Position numbers and translations under genes: made by a program. Below the pieces are notes generated by a model. It searched no databases. It saw only the letters and a list, made by a program, of their open reading frames with translations, and was not told the DNA's origin. A DNA stretch of 64,000 bases from Gephyromycinifex aptenodytis (GTDB lineage: Bacteria; Actinomycetota; Actinomycetes; Actinomycetales; Dermatophilaceae), in contig NZ_CP051155.1 in the NCBI RefSeq assembly GCF_012277275.1, forward strand, positions 2,108,001-2,172,000, given 5' to 3'. Of the stretch, positions 53,375 through 61,271 are shown piece by piece. Position 1 is the stretch's first letter. The number at the start of each line of letters is the position of its first letter.

Positions 53375-54175
53375 ATGACGGCACTCCCCCCACCCCGTTC
53401 TGGCGTGGGCTCTGCGGCCCGCGGCCTGACGGCCCTGAGTGCGGGCGCGGGCAATGTCATCGTCGCGCTAGGCGCCGCACCGCGAAAGCTCTCGCATCGG
53501 TTCCGGCAGCGTTTCCCGCTCGTAGCCGTCACCGGTATGAGCGGCGTCGGCAAGACTCGGCTCGTGGACCGGTTGAGTCGCCACTCTGGCGCTCCTGGCG
53601 GAGAGGAGACGGGCTCGGCGGTGATGGAGCGGCGCACTCGTCGAACCGCGCGCGGCCACGGTTTCCGGTTCCGGGTCGTCCCCGGCGACAACGCCGCCAC
53701 CCGGCTCGGCGCCTTGGATGACGTCTTCCACGACGAGCCCGTCGACGGGGTGTTGCACGTGGTCGCCTACGGCCATGCCACCCCTCGCAAGGCGGTCGGG
53801 GTGGATGAACCTGCCTCCACTGGGCGAGAAGCGCAGTTGGCCGCCGAACTTGAGGATTGGACCATCACCGGCCACCTCATTGCTGCAATGGCAGTGCGTA
53901 GTGACCGCCCCGTGTGGCTGGTCATCGTCGTCACCAAGACCGACCTGTTCCCTGATCAGGTCGAGCAGGCCGTGCGGTACTACTCCCCGGGCAGCGGCAC
54001 CCCGTTCGGGAACAAACTGGACGAGCTGCGCGCGCTCGCCGGCGGGGCCCGGCTCTCTATCGACGTGGTCCCGATGAGTGTGCCGACCGAGAGCGAGCCC
54101 GCAACCTCGAGCGCCGCCAAGGACCAGCTTGCAGGCCTGGAGCGCCGGATGGCCCAGCTCAGCGGGCACGTCTGA
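53375..54175 (+). CDS. P-loop GTPase-like protein of unknown family
   Basis: 266 residues. Walker A GMSGVGKTRL is at residues 54-63, and VIVVTKTDLF at about 183-192 holds the TKxD motif that reads guanine. VVPGDNAATR (101-110) could be the switch II/G3 region but lacks DxxG. The first about 45 residues are Ala/Gly/Pro-rich with a mildly hydrophobic run (LTALSAGAGNVIVALGAA). Family not recognised; fold is P-loop GTPase. It is divergent from the WXG100 pair across 730 bp and upstream of the ArsR gene. No obvious partner GAP, GEF or longin gene is visible. Confidence 0.75.
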   Translation: MTALPPPRSGVGSAARGLTALSAGAGNVIVALGAAPRKLSHRFRQRFPLVAVTGMSGVGKTRLVDRLSRHSGAPGGEETGSAVMERRTRRTARGHGFRFRVVPGDNAATRLGALDDVFHDEPVDGVLHVVAYGHATPRKAVGVDEPASTGREAQLAAELEDWTITGHLIAAMAVRSDRPVWLVIVVTKTDLFPDQVEQAVRYYSPGSGTPFGNKLDELRALAGGARLSIDVVPMSVPTESEPATSSAAKDQLAGLERRMAQLSGHV

Positions 54176-54178
54176 GTC

Positions 54179-54236
54179 CGACATCGAGGGCGGCGGTGCC
54201 CGTGGCCAGGACCGTCATCGACATCGAGGGCGGCGG
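54179..54236 (+). repeat. Two 18-bp direct repeats
   Basis: CGACATCGAGGGCGGCGG occurs at 54179-54196 and 54219-54236, a 40-bp period, just after the GTPase stop. Confidence 0.75.
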
Positions 54237-54391
54237 ATCGCGTTCCGCCTTGGGTAGCTAGCCCGCCCCGGGCTCTGCGCGTGCGAGGACACGTTCGATG
54301 CCACCCCCACTGCATCCAGCGGTCGGCGAGGCCGACGATCCGGCTGGCAACACGACCCCAGCAGTAGCAGGTTCCCACTTCCGGCCATTAC

Positions 54392-54406
54392 CGATATCAT
54401 CGCCGT
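54392..54406 (+). promoter_or_regulatory. Probable leaderless promoter and operator of arsR-cdf pair
   Basis: TATCAT (54395-54400) fits a -10 six bases before the ATG at 54407 with no ribosome site, suggesting a leaderless mRNA. The short dyad CGAT-ATC-ATCG (54392-54402) overlaps it and could be the repressor site. Confidence 0.4.
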
Positions 54407-54763
54407 ATGACGATGCCATCGCCCAAAGTAGTTGAGTTAGCGGCGGCGCTACATCCGGCCGCCGCCCTGTTCAAGGGGTTCGCCGACCCGAACCGTCTCG
54501 TTATCACCCAGCACCTGCTGCTCGGTGAGCACCGGGTCACCGATCTGGTCGAGCATCTCGGCCTGGCCCAGTCGACGGTCTCTGCGCATCTTGCATGCAT
54601 GCGCCAATGCGGACTGCTGAGCACTCGCGTCGATGGGCGAGCGACCTACTACTCCCTGGCGCAGCCGGAGTTGACCCGCACTCTGCTCACCGCAGCGAGC
54701 GCGCTGCTGGCCGCGACCGGAGGGGCGGTCACCCTATGCCCCACCGTAGGAGCCAACCCATGA
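54407..54763 (+). CDS. ArsR/SmtB-family metal-sensing repressor
   Basis: 118-residue winged-helix repressor. FADPNRLVITQHLLLGEHRV and VEHLGLAQSTVSAHLACMRQCGLL are the recognition region, with Cys in LACMRQCG; YYSLAQPELTRTLL follows. The metal is probably zinc, cadmium or nickel, judging from the coupled CDF exporter (inference). Its stop overlaps the exporter start as ATGA, so the two are one unit derepressed by metal. Confidence 0.88.
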   Translation: MTMPSPKVVELAAALHPAAALFKGFADPNRLVITQHLLLGEHRVTDLVEHLGLAQSTVSAHLACMRQCGLLSTRVDGRATYYSLAQPELTRTLLTAASALLAATGGAVTLCPTVGANP

Positions 54764-55707
54764 GCGCCGGCCACGGCCACGGACATGCCCATGGGCATGG
54801 ACACGACCACGGTGCTGCCAGCGCCAACCGCACTCGGTTGGCCATCGCCCTCGGCATCACCGCCACGATTTTCATCGCCGAGGTCATCGGCGCGCACCTG
54901 ACGAACAGCCTGGCGTTGCTCGTGGACGCTGCGCACATGTTCACCGACTCGGTCGGTCTCGTCGTCGCTTTCCTAGCCGCCACTCTCATGACGCGCCCGG
55001 CCTCAGCGAAACGCACGTGGGGCTGGCAACGCGCGGAGGTCATTGCCGCTTCCGGGCAAGCTGCCGTCCTGCTCGTGGTCGGCGGCTACGCGGTGTACGA
55101 GGGCGTCACCCGTCTGCTCTGGCCACCGGAGGTGTTCCCCGGTGGGCTGGCTCTCATCGGTCTGGTGGGATTGCTGGGCAACCTGGCTTCCCTGCTCGTC
55201 CTGTCCGGTGGGAGATCGCACAACCTGAACATGCGCGCTGCCTTCCTCGAGGTCGCAAATGACGCCTTGGGCTCGGTGGCTGTTCTCGTCGCGGCGGGAG
55301 TGATCGCCCTCACCGGGTGGATGCGCGCCGACGCGGTCGCGGGGTTGGCAGTCGCGGCGCTCATCTTGCCCAGAGCGCTGCGACTACTACGGGAGTCCGG
55401 AGCCATCCTGCTCGAGTCCACTCCCGAGGGCTTGGATCTGGACACGGTGCGGGCCCACATACTCGGCCTGCCTCATGTTGTCGGCGTGCATGACCTGCAC
55501 GCCTCAACGGTCGCGAGCGGGCTACCGGTATTGACGGCGCACGTCGTCCTGGACGACGAGTGCTTCACCGACGGCCATTCTCTGGAACTGCTCGCCGACG
55601 TGCAGCGGTGCATGGCAGAACACCACGGCGTAAGCATCGAGCACTGCACCCTCCAGCTCGAGTCGGCGGGGATCGCCCATGAACACCTGGAGCACCTGCA
55701 CGCCTGA
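54760..55707 (+). CDS. CDF-family zinc (cobalt/cadmium) efflux protein
   Basis: 315-residue cation diffusion facilitator. A His-rich N-terminus (GHGHGHAHGHGHDHG) precedes six helices. The transport site is NSLALLVDAAHMFTDSVG (HxxxD in helix II) and ANDALGSVAVL (NDxxxS in helix V, where Asn replaces the more common His). The C-terminal domain from about residue 215 has VVGVHDLHA and ends HEHLEHLHA. It exports Zn2+ or Cd2+ by proton antiport. The ATG at 54760 overlaps the ArsR stop, so the two are coexpressed. Confidence 0.92.
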   Translation: MSAGHGHGHAHGHGHDHGAASANRTRLAIALGITATIFIAEVIGAHLTNSLALLVDAAHMFTDSVGLVVAFLAATLMTRPASAKRTWGWQRAEVIAASGQAAVLLVVGGYAVYEGVTRLLWPPEVFPGGLALIGLVGLLGNLASLLVLSGGRSHNLNMRAAFLEVANDALGSVAVLVAAGVIALTGWMRADAVAGLAVAALILPRALRLLRESGAILLESTPEGLDLDTVRAHILGLPHVVGVHDLHASTVASGLPVLTAHVVLDDECFTDGHSLELLADVQRCMAEHHGVSIEHCTLQLESAGIAHEHLEHLHA

Positions 55708-55726
55708 GCGCAGCCTCTGCACACGA

Positions 55727-55762
55727 CTGTGCCGCACCCCGGTTTCCCGGGGTGCGGCACAG
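55727..55762. terminator. Bidirectional terminator
   Basis: CTGTGCCGCACCCCGG and CCGGGGTGCGGCACAG make a perfect 16-bp stem with loop TTTC between the convergent efflux gene and the secreted-protein gene. Confidence 0.9.
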
Positions 55763-55783
55763 TTCTGTGGTGACTATCGGCGC

Positions 55784-58165
55784 TCAGGAGCGGCCGAGAT
55801 AAACCTGGTTGATGTTGCGCTTAGGACCCCACGGCTTACCGGGGGTGGCATCATCGCCGAGTACCCAAGCCATCGTTACCGTCTGCTTGGGTTTGACCTG
55901 GACAGCGCGGTTGAGCGTGAGGACGTCACCGATCGGGGCCTTGGTCTGGGCATTGATCGCCCCGATCAAGGTCCGCCACGATGAGTTCTCGGGGACCTCG
56001 ACCCGCACGATCTGCCACTTGGAGGCGCCCCACAGCGCGCGGTCCTCGCGGTAGCCCAAGCGGCCGTCTCGGGCCAGGGAGTTGACGATCCGTGCCTGCT
56101 TGGCCGTCCGCGGCGTGTAGTTGTCGACCTGGGCGTAGAGAACCACGTTGCCCTTGGCATTCGGGCGCCCAGCGAACAGGTGCGAGGTCAGCGGGCTGGC
56201 CTTGTCCAGCAATTTCTTGTCAACCGGGGCGTTGAACGGCGGCAGCGGTTTCTTGTTCGGGATCGGCTCTACCGCCGGCGGGTTTGTCGGTTTCGGAGCG
56301 CTCGTGGTGGGCGCATCAGTCGGCTTGGGTGCCACGGGCGGCTTCGGGGACGGGGTCTGCGGCCCGGACGGGGTCGGTGCCTGCGGCGATGTCGGGTCCG
56401 AGGTCGGGATCTTAGCGTTGTTGACCAGTTCGAAGGTTGCCTTTCCCTCTGGCTTGGCCGGATCGTCCTTGACGTTCAAGACAGTCCAGTTACCCAAACC
56501 CCATTCCCAGCCTTTGAAAGCCGCGAACGCGGACAGCTCCTTCTGCTTGGCCTTCTCCGGTAGGACCCACCCGGTGGAGTTCTGGCAGACGGCGGCTTGG
56601 CTCTTACTCGGGGTGTACCCCTGCGGTGCGCGCTCTTCCCACACACGTAGGCAGTATTGGAAATCACCCTTGTTCTTGGATGTCTCGAGCACCTTTGCGG
56701 CGTCGATGAAATTCTCTGTGATGCCCTTACTGGAGAGCGCGGCGTTCACGTCGTCGCCGCCTACCTCCTCACACGTCCAGGAGGCGGCACCGCTGCTGAG
56801 GGTGCACAGTTCGGCTCCGAACTGGGCGCCGGTGCTGGGCTCGCCAGTGATGAGAGCCCGCTCGCCATCGACTTTCCGGAACACCATCTTCTCCGTCGTC
56901 CACTGGTCGAGGGGTTCGCGTTTATTCACCAAGGTGATGGTTGTCTCCCCGATGCGCTCCTCCTTCTCGGCCTGCAACCCATCGGGGGTGCCCTTACTGG
57001 TCGGCGTCGCTTTCTTCGTCACCTTGAACTGGTTGGGATCGGCCTTGAAGGACCCGCCGCCGCCAGTGAAGGTAGGGCGTTTGTTCACAACGCGCCAGTC
57101 GCCGAGCGTCCAATCCCAGTCTTTCTTGATGGAGCCGATTTCCTTCTGCTCCTCGGAATTGGGGACCACCCACCCTCGCACCGTCTGGCAGAGGGTCGCC
57201 TTGGTGGTGTTCCTGACGAAGCCGCTAGGCGCCGATTTCTCCGACAGCCGAATGCAGTGGGTGATCGGCTGGTCGAGATTGATGCCATTGTCGAAGACGT
57301 TCGTCTGCGGCTTGGCTTCTCCGGAAGATTTGATGCCACTCAGATTCCAATCACCCTCGAAGTCGCTGCAGCTCCAGGCGCCGTTGACGTCGCGCTTGCA
57401 TGATTCTCCGTCGAAGACGGCACCGACCCCTTTCGACCCTGAAATCAGATTGCCCTCCGGGTCGACCTTCCGGATGGACATAGCTTGGGTCTCCCACTCG
57501 CCGGCCGGATCCAGGTGGTGGTTGTGCAGCGTGATGGTAGTGGAACCACGCGTCGGGTTGTCCTTGCTCCGTGTGTTCGTCACGCTCCAGGAGCCCAGGT
57601 CGGCATTCCACTGCCAATTCGGGAAGTCCGGGGACAAGTTCAGAGCAGCGCGTTGCGCCTCATCCGGGACGACCCAGCCTTCGGAGGTCTGACAGACCGC
57701 CATCTCGGTTTTATCGTCCTTGAAGTCGTCTGCCTTGTAGCGGGCATACAGGTGCAGGCACGCATTCAGGGGCTGGCCCTTGACAGCCACCGACGGGGCG
57801 CCGAGGTTCCTAATGAAGGCATCGGTGTAGCCGCGCTCACCGATGTCATTGTTCATCATTTGGTAAATGCCGCTCGACGCGTCATTAGTGTCGAGGCTTT
57901 TACACGACCAACCGGAATCCTCGTTGTTCCGTGCGCAGTATTCCCCTCCGAAAGCTGCGCTCAGGTTGGTTCCTGGAATCAACGCCCCGTCCTGGTCTAC
58001 GTTCTGGAAGACCATCTCGGCCGTCGTCCACTCGTTCGTTCCCGGCTGGACCGCACCCTTTTCCGAACCGGCGTCCTCGGCACTGGCACCGAACGCCGAC
58101 GCGGCAATGAGGCATGAGGCAGACGAGGCAGCGAATACGGTGCGTGCCCTTTGTGCTCGTGTCAT
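55784..58165 (-). CDS. Large secreted protein with three SpaA/Cna-B-like four-Cys modules and a shared C-terminal domain
   Basis: 793 residues: a signal peptide (about 1-29, cleaved after ASA), three homologous modules at about 45-216, 223-415 and 420-586, a Pro/Thr/Lys-rich linker (about 590-650) and a C-terminal domain (about 665-793). Each module runs KVD/NVD..G.LI.G, then CxxxW.C, then C.RL (or C.HLY), then APxG(Y/F) (the Cna-B/SpaA mark in modules 2 and 3), CQ..GWV.P, W.W.LG.W.V.N, and ends TTITL.N. Four Cys per module sit at 77, 88, 136, 158; at 256, 266, 304, 326; and at 454, 465, 505, 527. There is no LPXTG or membrane anchor. The C-terminal domain aligns with the small protein at 14879-15430. 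Probably a surface or matrix protein; function unknown. Confidence 0.85.
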   Translation of the reverse strand: MTRAQRARTVFAASSASCLIAASAFGASAEDAGSEKGAVQPGTNEWTTAEMVFQNVDQDGALIPGTNLSAAFGGEYCARNNEDSGWSCKSLDTNDASSGIYQMMNNDIGERGYTDAFIRNLGAPSVAVKGQPLNACLHLYARYKADDFKDDKTEMAVCQTSEGWVVPDEAQRAALNLSPDFPNWQWNADLGSWSVTNTRSKDNPTRGSTTITLHNHHLDPAGEWETQAMSIRKVDPEGNLISGSKGVGAVFDGESCKRDVNGAWSCSDFEGDWNLSGIKSSGEAKPQTNVFDNGINLDQPITHCIRLSEKSAPSGFVRNTTKATLCQTVRGWVVPNSEEQKEIGSIKKDWDWTLGDWRVVNKRPTFTGGGGSFKADPNQFKVTKKATPTSKGTPDGLQAEKEERIGETTITLVNKREPLDQWTTEKMVFRKVDGERALITGEPSTGAQFGAELCTLSSGAASWTCEEVGGDDVNAALSSKGITENFIDAAKVLETSKNKGDFQYCLRVWEERAPQGYTPSKSQAAVCQNSTGWVLPEKAKQKELSAFAAFKGWEWGLGNWTVLNVKDDPAKPEGKATFELVNNAKIPTSDPTSPQAPTPSGPQTPSPKPPVAPKPTDAPTTSAPKPTNPPAVEPIPNKKPLPPFNAPVDKKLLDKASPLTSHLFAGRPNAKGNVVLYAQVDNYTPRTAKQARIVNSLARDGRLGYREDRALWGASKWQIVRVEVPENSSWRTLIGAINAQTKAPIGDVLTLNRAVQVKPKQTVTMAWVLGDDATPGKPWGPKRNINQVYLGRS

Positions 58166-58979
58166 GTGTCGTGTCTCTCTTATCGCTGTTGTCGTGGTTC
58201 ATCGTTGTGTGCGCAGTTGTGAGGTGGCGTGCACCACCTGTCCCGCTTCAGGTCTCACGAAGATCCGGGGGATCTGCCCGAAAGCTCTTGTCTTGGCTCG
58301 CTTTTGGCGCGCACAGCGAGCAAGCTCATTGCCTATCCGCGCATCCCGGACGTAGGGACCGGTTGCTGAGTTAGTTCTCAGAGCGGCGGACGTCGACCTC
58401 CTCTTCGGCTAGCGGGTCCATACCAGGCACGAGGTCTGGATGAGACTGGGCACTGCTCTTATCGGCCGCCGACTCGGAATTCTGCGTAGGTAGGTCCACC
58501 TAATAAGGTGCACTGACTAACATGTCCCGGCATTAACAGTGACCGGGAGAGTGAAGGCCAGCAGCAGGACTCTGGCGCTTAGGTGCTCGGGGCAGAAGCC
58601 GATCTCCGCGACCGCAGGCCTGGTACCTCTGGCAACCGAGTCGATCCCTCGGCCAGCACCGCAACGAAGGCTCAGGACTACCCCAGGTCGCATCCGCAGG
58701 ACACGTCGAGGTCGCTGCCCGCTTGGCGGTCAGGCATCGCCCAGACCCACCTCGCCCAAGGCGGCACTCGCATGTGACGGTGACAGGACGTGGGGGCGCG
58801 GCGTGGGCTGAGGGTGATCACCCCTCTCCTGATCGGCGCAGCGGGACTGCTGCGGCCGATCAGCCCTTGCGACGGGCACCGCCAGGGCAGCACCGCCCAC
58901 TCCTAGAGTGCTGGACGGAACGGAAAGGCTCACATCCGCACAAGGACCTGCGATGGGAACTGTCATGGGGAGAGGTCAA
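58166..58979. other. Long divergent intergenic region with an AGGT-type composite repeat
   Basis: 814 bp with no supported gene. At 58489-58512 TAGGTAGGTCCACCTA is followed by CACCTAATAAGGTG, two overlapping inverted repeats. The half-sites TAGGT and ACCTA resemble an iron box, but the spacing is one base short. Short frames in 58560-58960 give no recognisable protein. Confidence 0.45.
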
Positions 58980-59876
58980 ATGCGAGGACGCAACAATGCG
59001 GTAGGCCTGTGTCTCGCGCTCCTGATGAGCGCAGCCACGGCTGGCTGCAGCATTCCAGGCTCTCCTGAAACCCATGGCCCCGACCCCGCCGAGAGCACCA
59101 CGTTCGCAGGGTCGCTCACCCTCTCCCCGGACGACGGCTCGGGAAGAGCGACAACCAGCGCCGGGGCCTCGCCATCCAAGCCCGCAGCAGCAGAAACGAG
59201 TCGAACGGGCAGCACCCGGCCTGAGGCCGACCCTGGCCTGGTCACCGTGGTGGGAGTCAGCGACGGAGACACCATCCGGGTGCGCCTGAACGGGGAGGTC
59301 GAAAAGGTACGGGTCATCGGGATCGACACCCCGGAGATCGGTGAATGCTTCGCTGCACAGGCCACGGCGCAGATGCGGACTCTGCTCGCCGACGGCCCGG
59401 TCCGCCTGGACGCCGACCCGACCCAGGCCGAGCGAGACCGCTACAACCGGCTACTGCGCCATGTCAGGCTTGCCAACGGGACACTCGCGGCGCAGGAGCT
59501 CATCGCCGGCGGCTATGGACGTGAATACACCTATGACGCGCCCTACGCACATCAGTCGGCTTTCCGCGAAGCCCAGGCGCAGGCACAACGGGCCGGACGG
59601 GGAATCTGGGGCACGGACTGTCCCGCAGCCAATGCCGGGGGCGCGGGAGAGAAACACCCGACCGCCCCGCGACAGACGAAACCGGAAGCTCAGGGCGCGC
59701 CGAAGGGCAAGTGCGCCATCAAGGGAAACATCAGCCGGGGCAGTGGCGAAAAGATCTACCACGTCCCGAGCGGGGACTCCTATCAGCGGACACAGATCAG
59801 TGAAAGCAAGGGCGAACGCTGGTTCTGCAGTGAGCGCGAAGCCGTCGAGGCCGGCTGGCGCCGGGCTCGCGACTGA
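58980..59876 (+). CDS. Thermonuclease-like (TNase/SNase) lipoprotein
   Basis: 298 residues. Lipoprotein signal with ATAGC (Cys23), Ser/Thr/Pro-rich linker to about 85, then a staphylococcal-nuclease domain (about 87-220). It has VVGVSDGDTIRVRL, VRVIGIDTPE (Arg111, Asp116, Glu119) and ERDRYNRLLRHV (Arg154), the catalytic and Ca2+ residues. The C-terminal segment CAIKGNISRGSGEKIYHVP with ERWFCSEREAVEAGWRRA is a module often attached to actinobacterial TNases. The ATG at 58980 has GGGGAGAGG close upstream and is preferred to 58953 or 58965. It degrades extracellular nucleic acid. Confidence 0.88.
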   Translation: MRGRNNAVGLCLALLMSAATAGCSIPGSPETHGPDPAESTTFAGSLTLSPDDGSGRATTSAGASPSKPAAAETSRTGSTRPEADPGLVTVVGVSDGDTIRVRLNGEVEKVRVIGIDTPEIGECFAAQATAQMRTLLADGPVRLDADPTQAERDRYNRLLRHVRLANGTLAAQELIAGGYGREYTYDAPYAHQSAFREAQAQAQRAGRGIWGTDCPAANAGGAGEKHPTAPRQTKPEAQGAPKGKCAIKGNISRGSGEKIYHVPSGDSYQRTQISESKGERWFCSEREAVEAGWRRARD

Positions 59877-60079
59877 CGCGACGTAGCTCGGCAGACCCGG
59901 GAGACACCACGCCCCGTCGAGGTCTCTGACTGCCTGCTGACGGACGCAGCACAGCGCACCCACCGCCACGGTGCGCGTTGAACGTGGGCGCGGGCGCACC
60001 GGGGTCCCACTGTCGATGCATTTGGACAATGGTGGGCGCGGCACCTGGGGAATCGCCCCGCATCCGCCGATGGGGAGGC

Positions 60080-60454
60080 GTGAGCGTTGCGGGGGTGGAA
60101 GGCACCGATCCGGTCCGAGGATCAGCAACTGCGGCGGCGACTGGCGCCCCCGCGGGCCCTGTCGCACCCACCGCAACCTCGGCCACCGGGGGCGGGCGAA
60201 ACCCCAATCCGATTCCCCCAGAGGGGTTCCACTCCCCGGAGCTCACCTCGGGGTTGCTTTCCGAGCACGTCGAGCCATGGCAACGCGAAGAGCTCGGACG
60301 CTTGGGTCGGATGCTGCGCATGCAGCCCCGCGACATCCTGGACACGCTGCGCTCGGGGCGGGACCTTGGCTTTCTGCTCGCTGCCCGTCGCCTGTCCTCC
60401 TGGGTCTTGCATGGACAGTTCGACAAGGGCCTGCTCATCGACGCCCAGGCCTGA
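60080..60454 (+). CDS. Hypothetical protein
   Basis: 124 residues from the GTG at 60080 (GGGGAGG lies very close, one base away); ATG 60029 or 59978 would lengthen it. The first half is Ala/Thr/Gly/Pro-rich and probably disordered. The second half (HSPELTSGLLSEHVEPWQRE, LGRLGRMLRMQPRDILDTLR, LGFLLAARRLSSWVL) looks like an amphipathic helical domain. Family not recognised. Confidence 0.5.
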   Translation: MSVAGVEGTDPVRGSATAAATGAPAGPVAPTATSATGGGRNPNPIPPEGFHSPELTSGLLSEHVEPWQREELGRLGRMLRMQPRDILDTLRSGRDLGFLLAARRLSSWVLHGQFDKGLLIDAQA

Positions 60455-60521
60455 GGCTGCACACGGCCAACACTGCTTCGGCGGACACTGAGGCTCATCC
60501 CCGCCGCACCGGGGGTAGCAA

Positions 60522-60548
60522 CCTATTGATTTTCAATAGGTTTATATT
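60522..60548 (+). promoter_or_regulatory. Operator-like inverted repeat and -10 of the DUF2975/HTH pair
   Basis: CCTATTGA (60522-60529) and TCAATAGG (60533-60540) form a perfect 8-bp dyad with spacer TTT, followed by TATATT (60543-60548) as a -10, 12 bases before the ATG at 60561. It is AT-rich against a GC-rich background. Binding by the HTH protein at 61040 is the simplest reading. Confidence 0.6.
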
Positions 60549-60560
60549 GAAACTCGATTC

Positions 60561-61040
60561 ATGACCACGAGATTTACCCTGGTGACCCTGCGGGTTCTGC
60601 TGCTTTTGGGGCTGGCGATCGCGATGGCCGTGCAAGTGATCGTCCTGCCGGTCCTGTCCGGCTGGATGGCTGAGAGCTACCCGGAGGTCGCGTATATGCG
60701 ATGGCCGGTGTTGACGTTGACGGTGCTGGGCCTGCTCTTCGGGGAGGTCGTCCTCGTCGCGACCTGGAGGTTGCTCGACGCCATCGCCTCCTCGCAGATC
60801 TTCGCCTCCACCTCCTTCGCCTGGGTGGACGGGATCATCTGGTCCCTCGCTGCGGCCACCGCCGTGTCGGTGGCCCTGTTCGGGTACCTGACCTGGGTCG
60901 GAATCGGACCGATCACCGTGCCGGTGCTCGCGCTCCTTACCGTGCTGGCGGCGCTGGGCATGCTGCTGCTCATGATCGTCATGCGTAGCCTCTTGCAGCA
61001 GGCGAGCGCCCTGCACACGGACATGGAGGCCGTCATCTGA
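60561..61040 (+). CDS. DUF2975 membrane protein
   Basis: 159 residues with four transmembrane helices (about 10-32, 50-72, 92-113 and 120-145). The pattern and neighbour identify DUF2975, which is nearly always paired with a small YozG-type HTH gene. ATG at 60561 (MTTRFTLVTLR) with little or no leader. Its TGA overlaps the HTH start (TGATG). Function is unknown, possibly a membrane sensor for the HTH. Confidence 0.82.
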   Translation: MTTRFTLVTLRVLLLLGLAIAMAVQVIVLPVLSGWMAESYPEVAYMRWPVLTLTVLGLLFGEVVLVATWRLLDAIASSQIFASTSFAWVDGIIWSLAAATAVSVALFGYLTWVGIGPITVPVLALLTVLAALGMLLLMIVMRSLLQQASALHTDMEAVI

Positions 61041-61267
61041 TGCCGATCGTGGTGCGCATCGACGTCGAACTCGCCCGCCGCAAGATGTCCGTGACCGAGT
61101 TCGCCGAACGGGTCGGGATCACCCCGGCCAACGTCGCGGTACTGAAGAACGGACGCGCCAAAGCGGTGCGCCTGTCCACCCTGGAGTCCATGTGCGAGGT
61201 GTTGAACTGCCAACCCGGGGACCTACTCGAATGGATCCCGGAGACGGCCGACCGGCAGCCCGGCTAA
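61040..61267 (+). CDS. YozG-like XRE-family small HTH regulator
   Basis: 75 residues: VVRIDVELARRKMSVTEFAERVGITPANVAVLKNG and LSTLESMCEVLNCQPGDLLEW give a Cro/CI helix-turn-helix with the short C-terminal cap of YozG-like proteins. It overlaps the DUF2975 stop by one base, so they are cotranslated. It probably represses its own promoter through the 60522-60540 dyad (inference). It converges on the ABC ATPase gene with only four bases between them. Confidence 0.88.
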   Translation: MPIVVRIDVELARRKMSVTEFAERVGITPANVAVLKNGRAKAVRLSTLESMCEVLNCQPGDLLEWIPETADRQPG

Positions 61268-61271
61268 CGGA

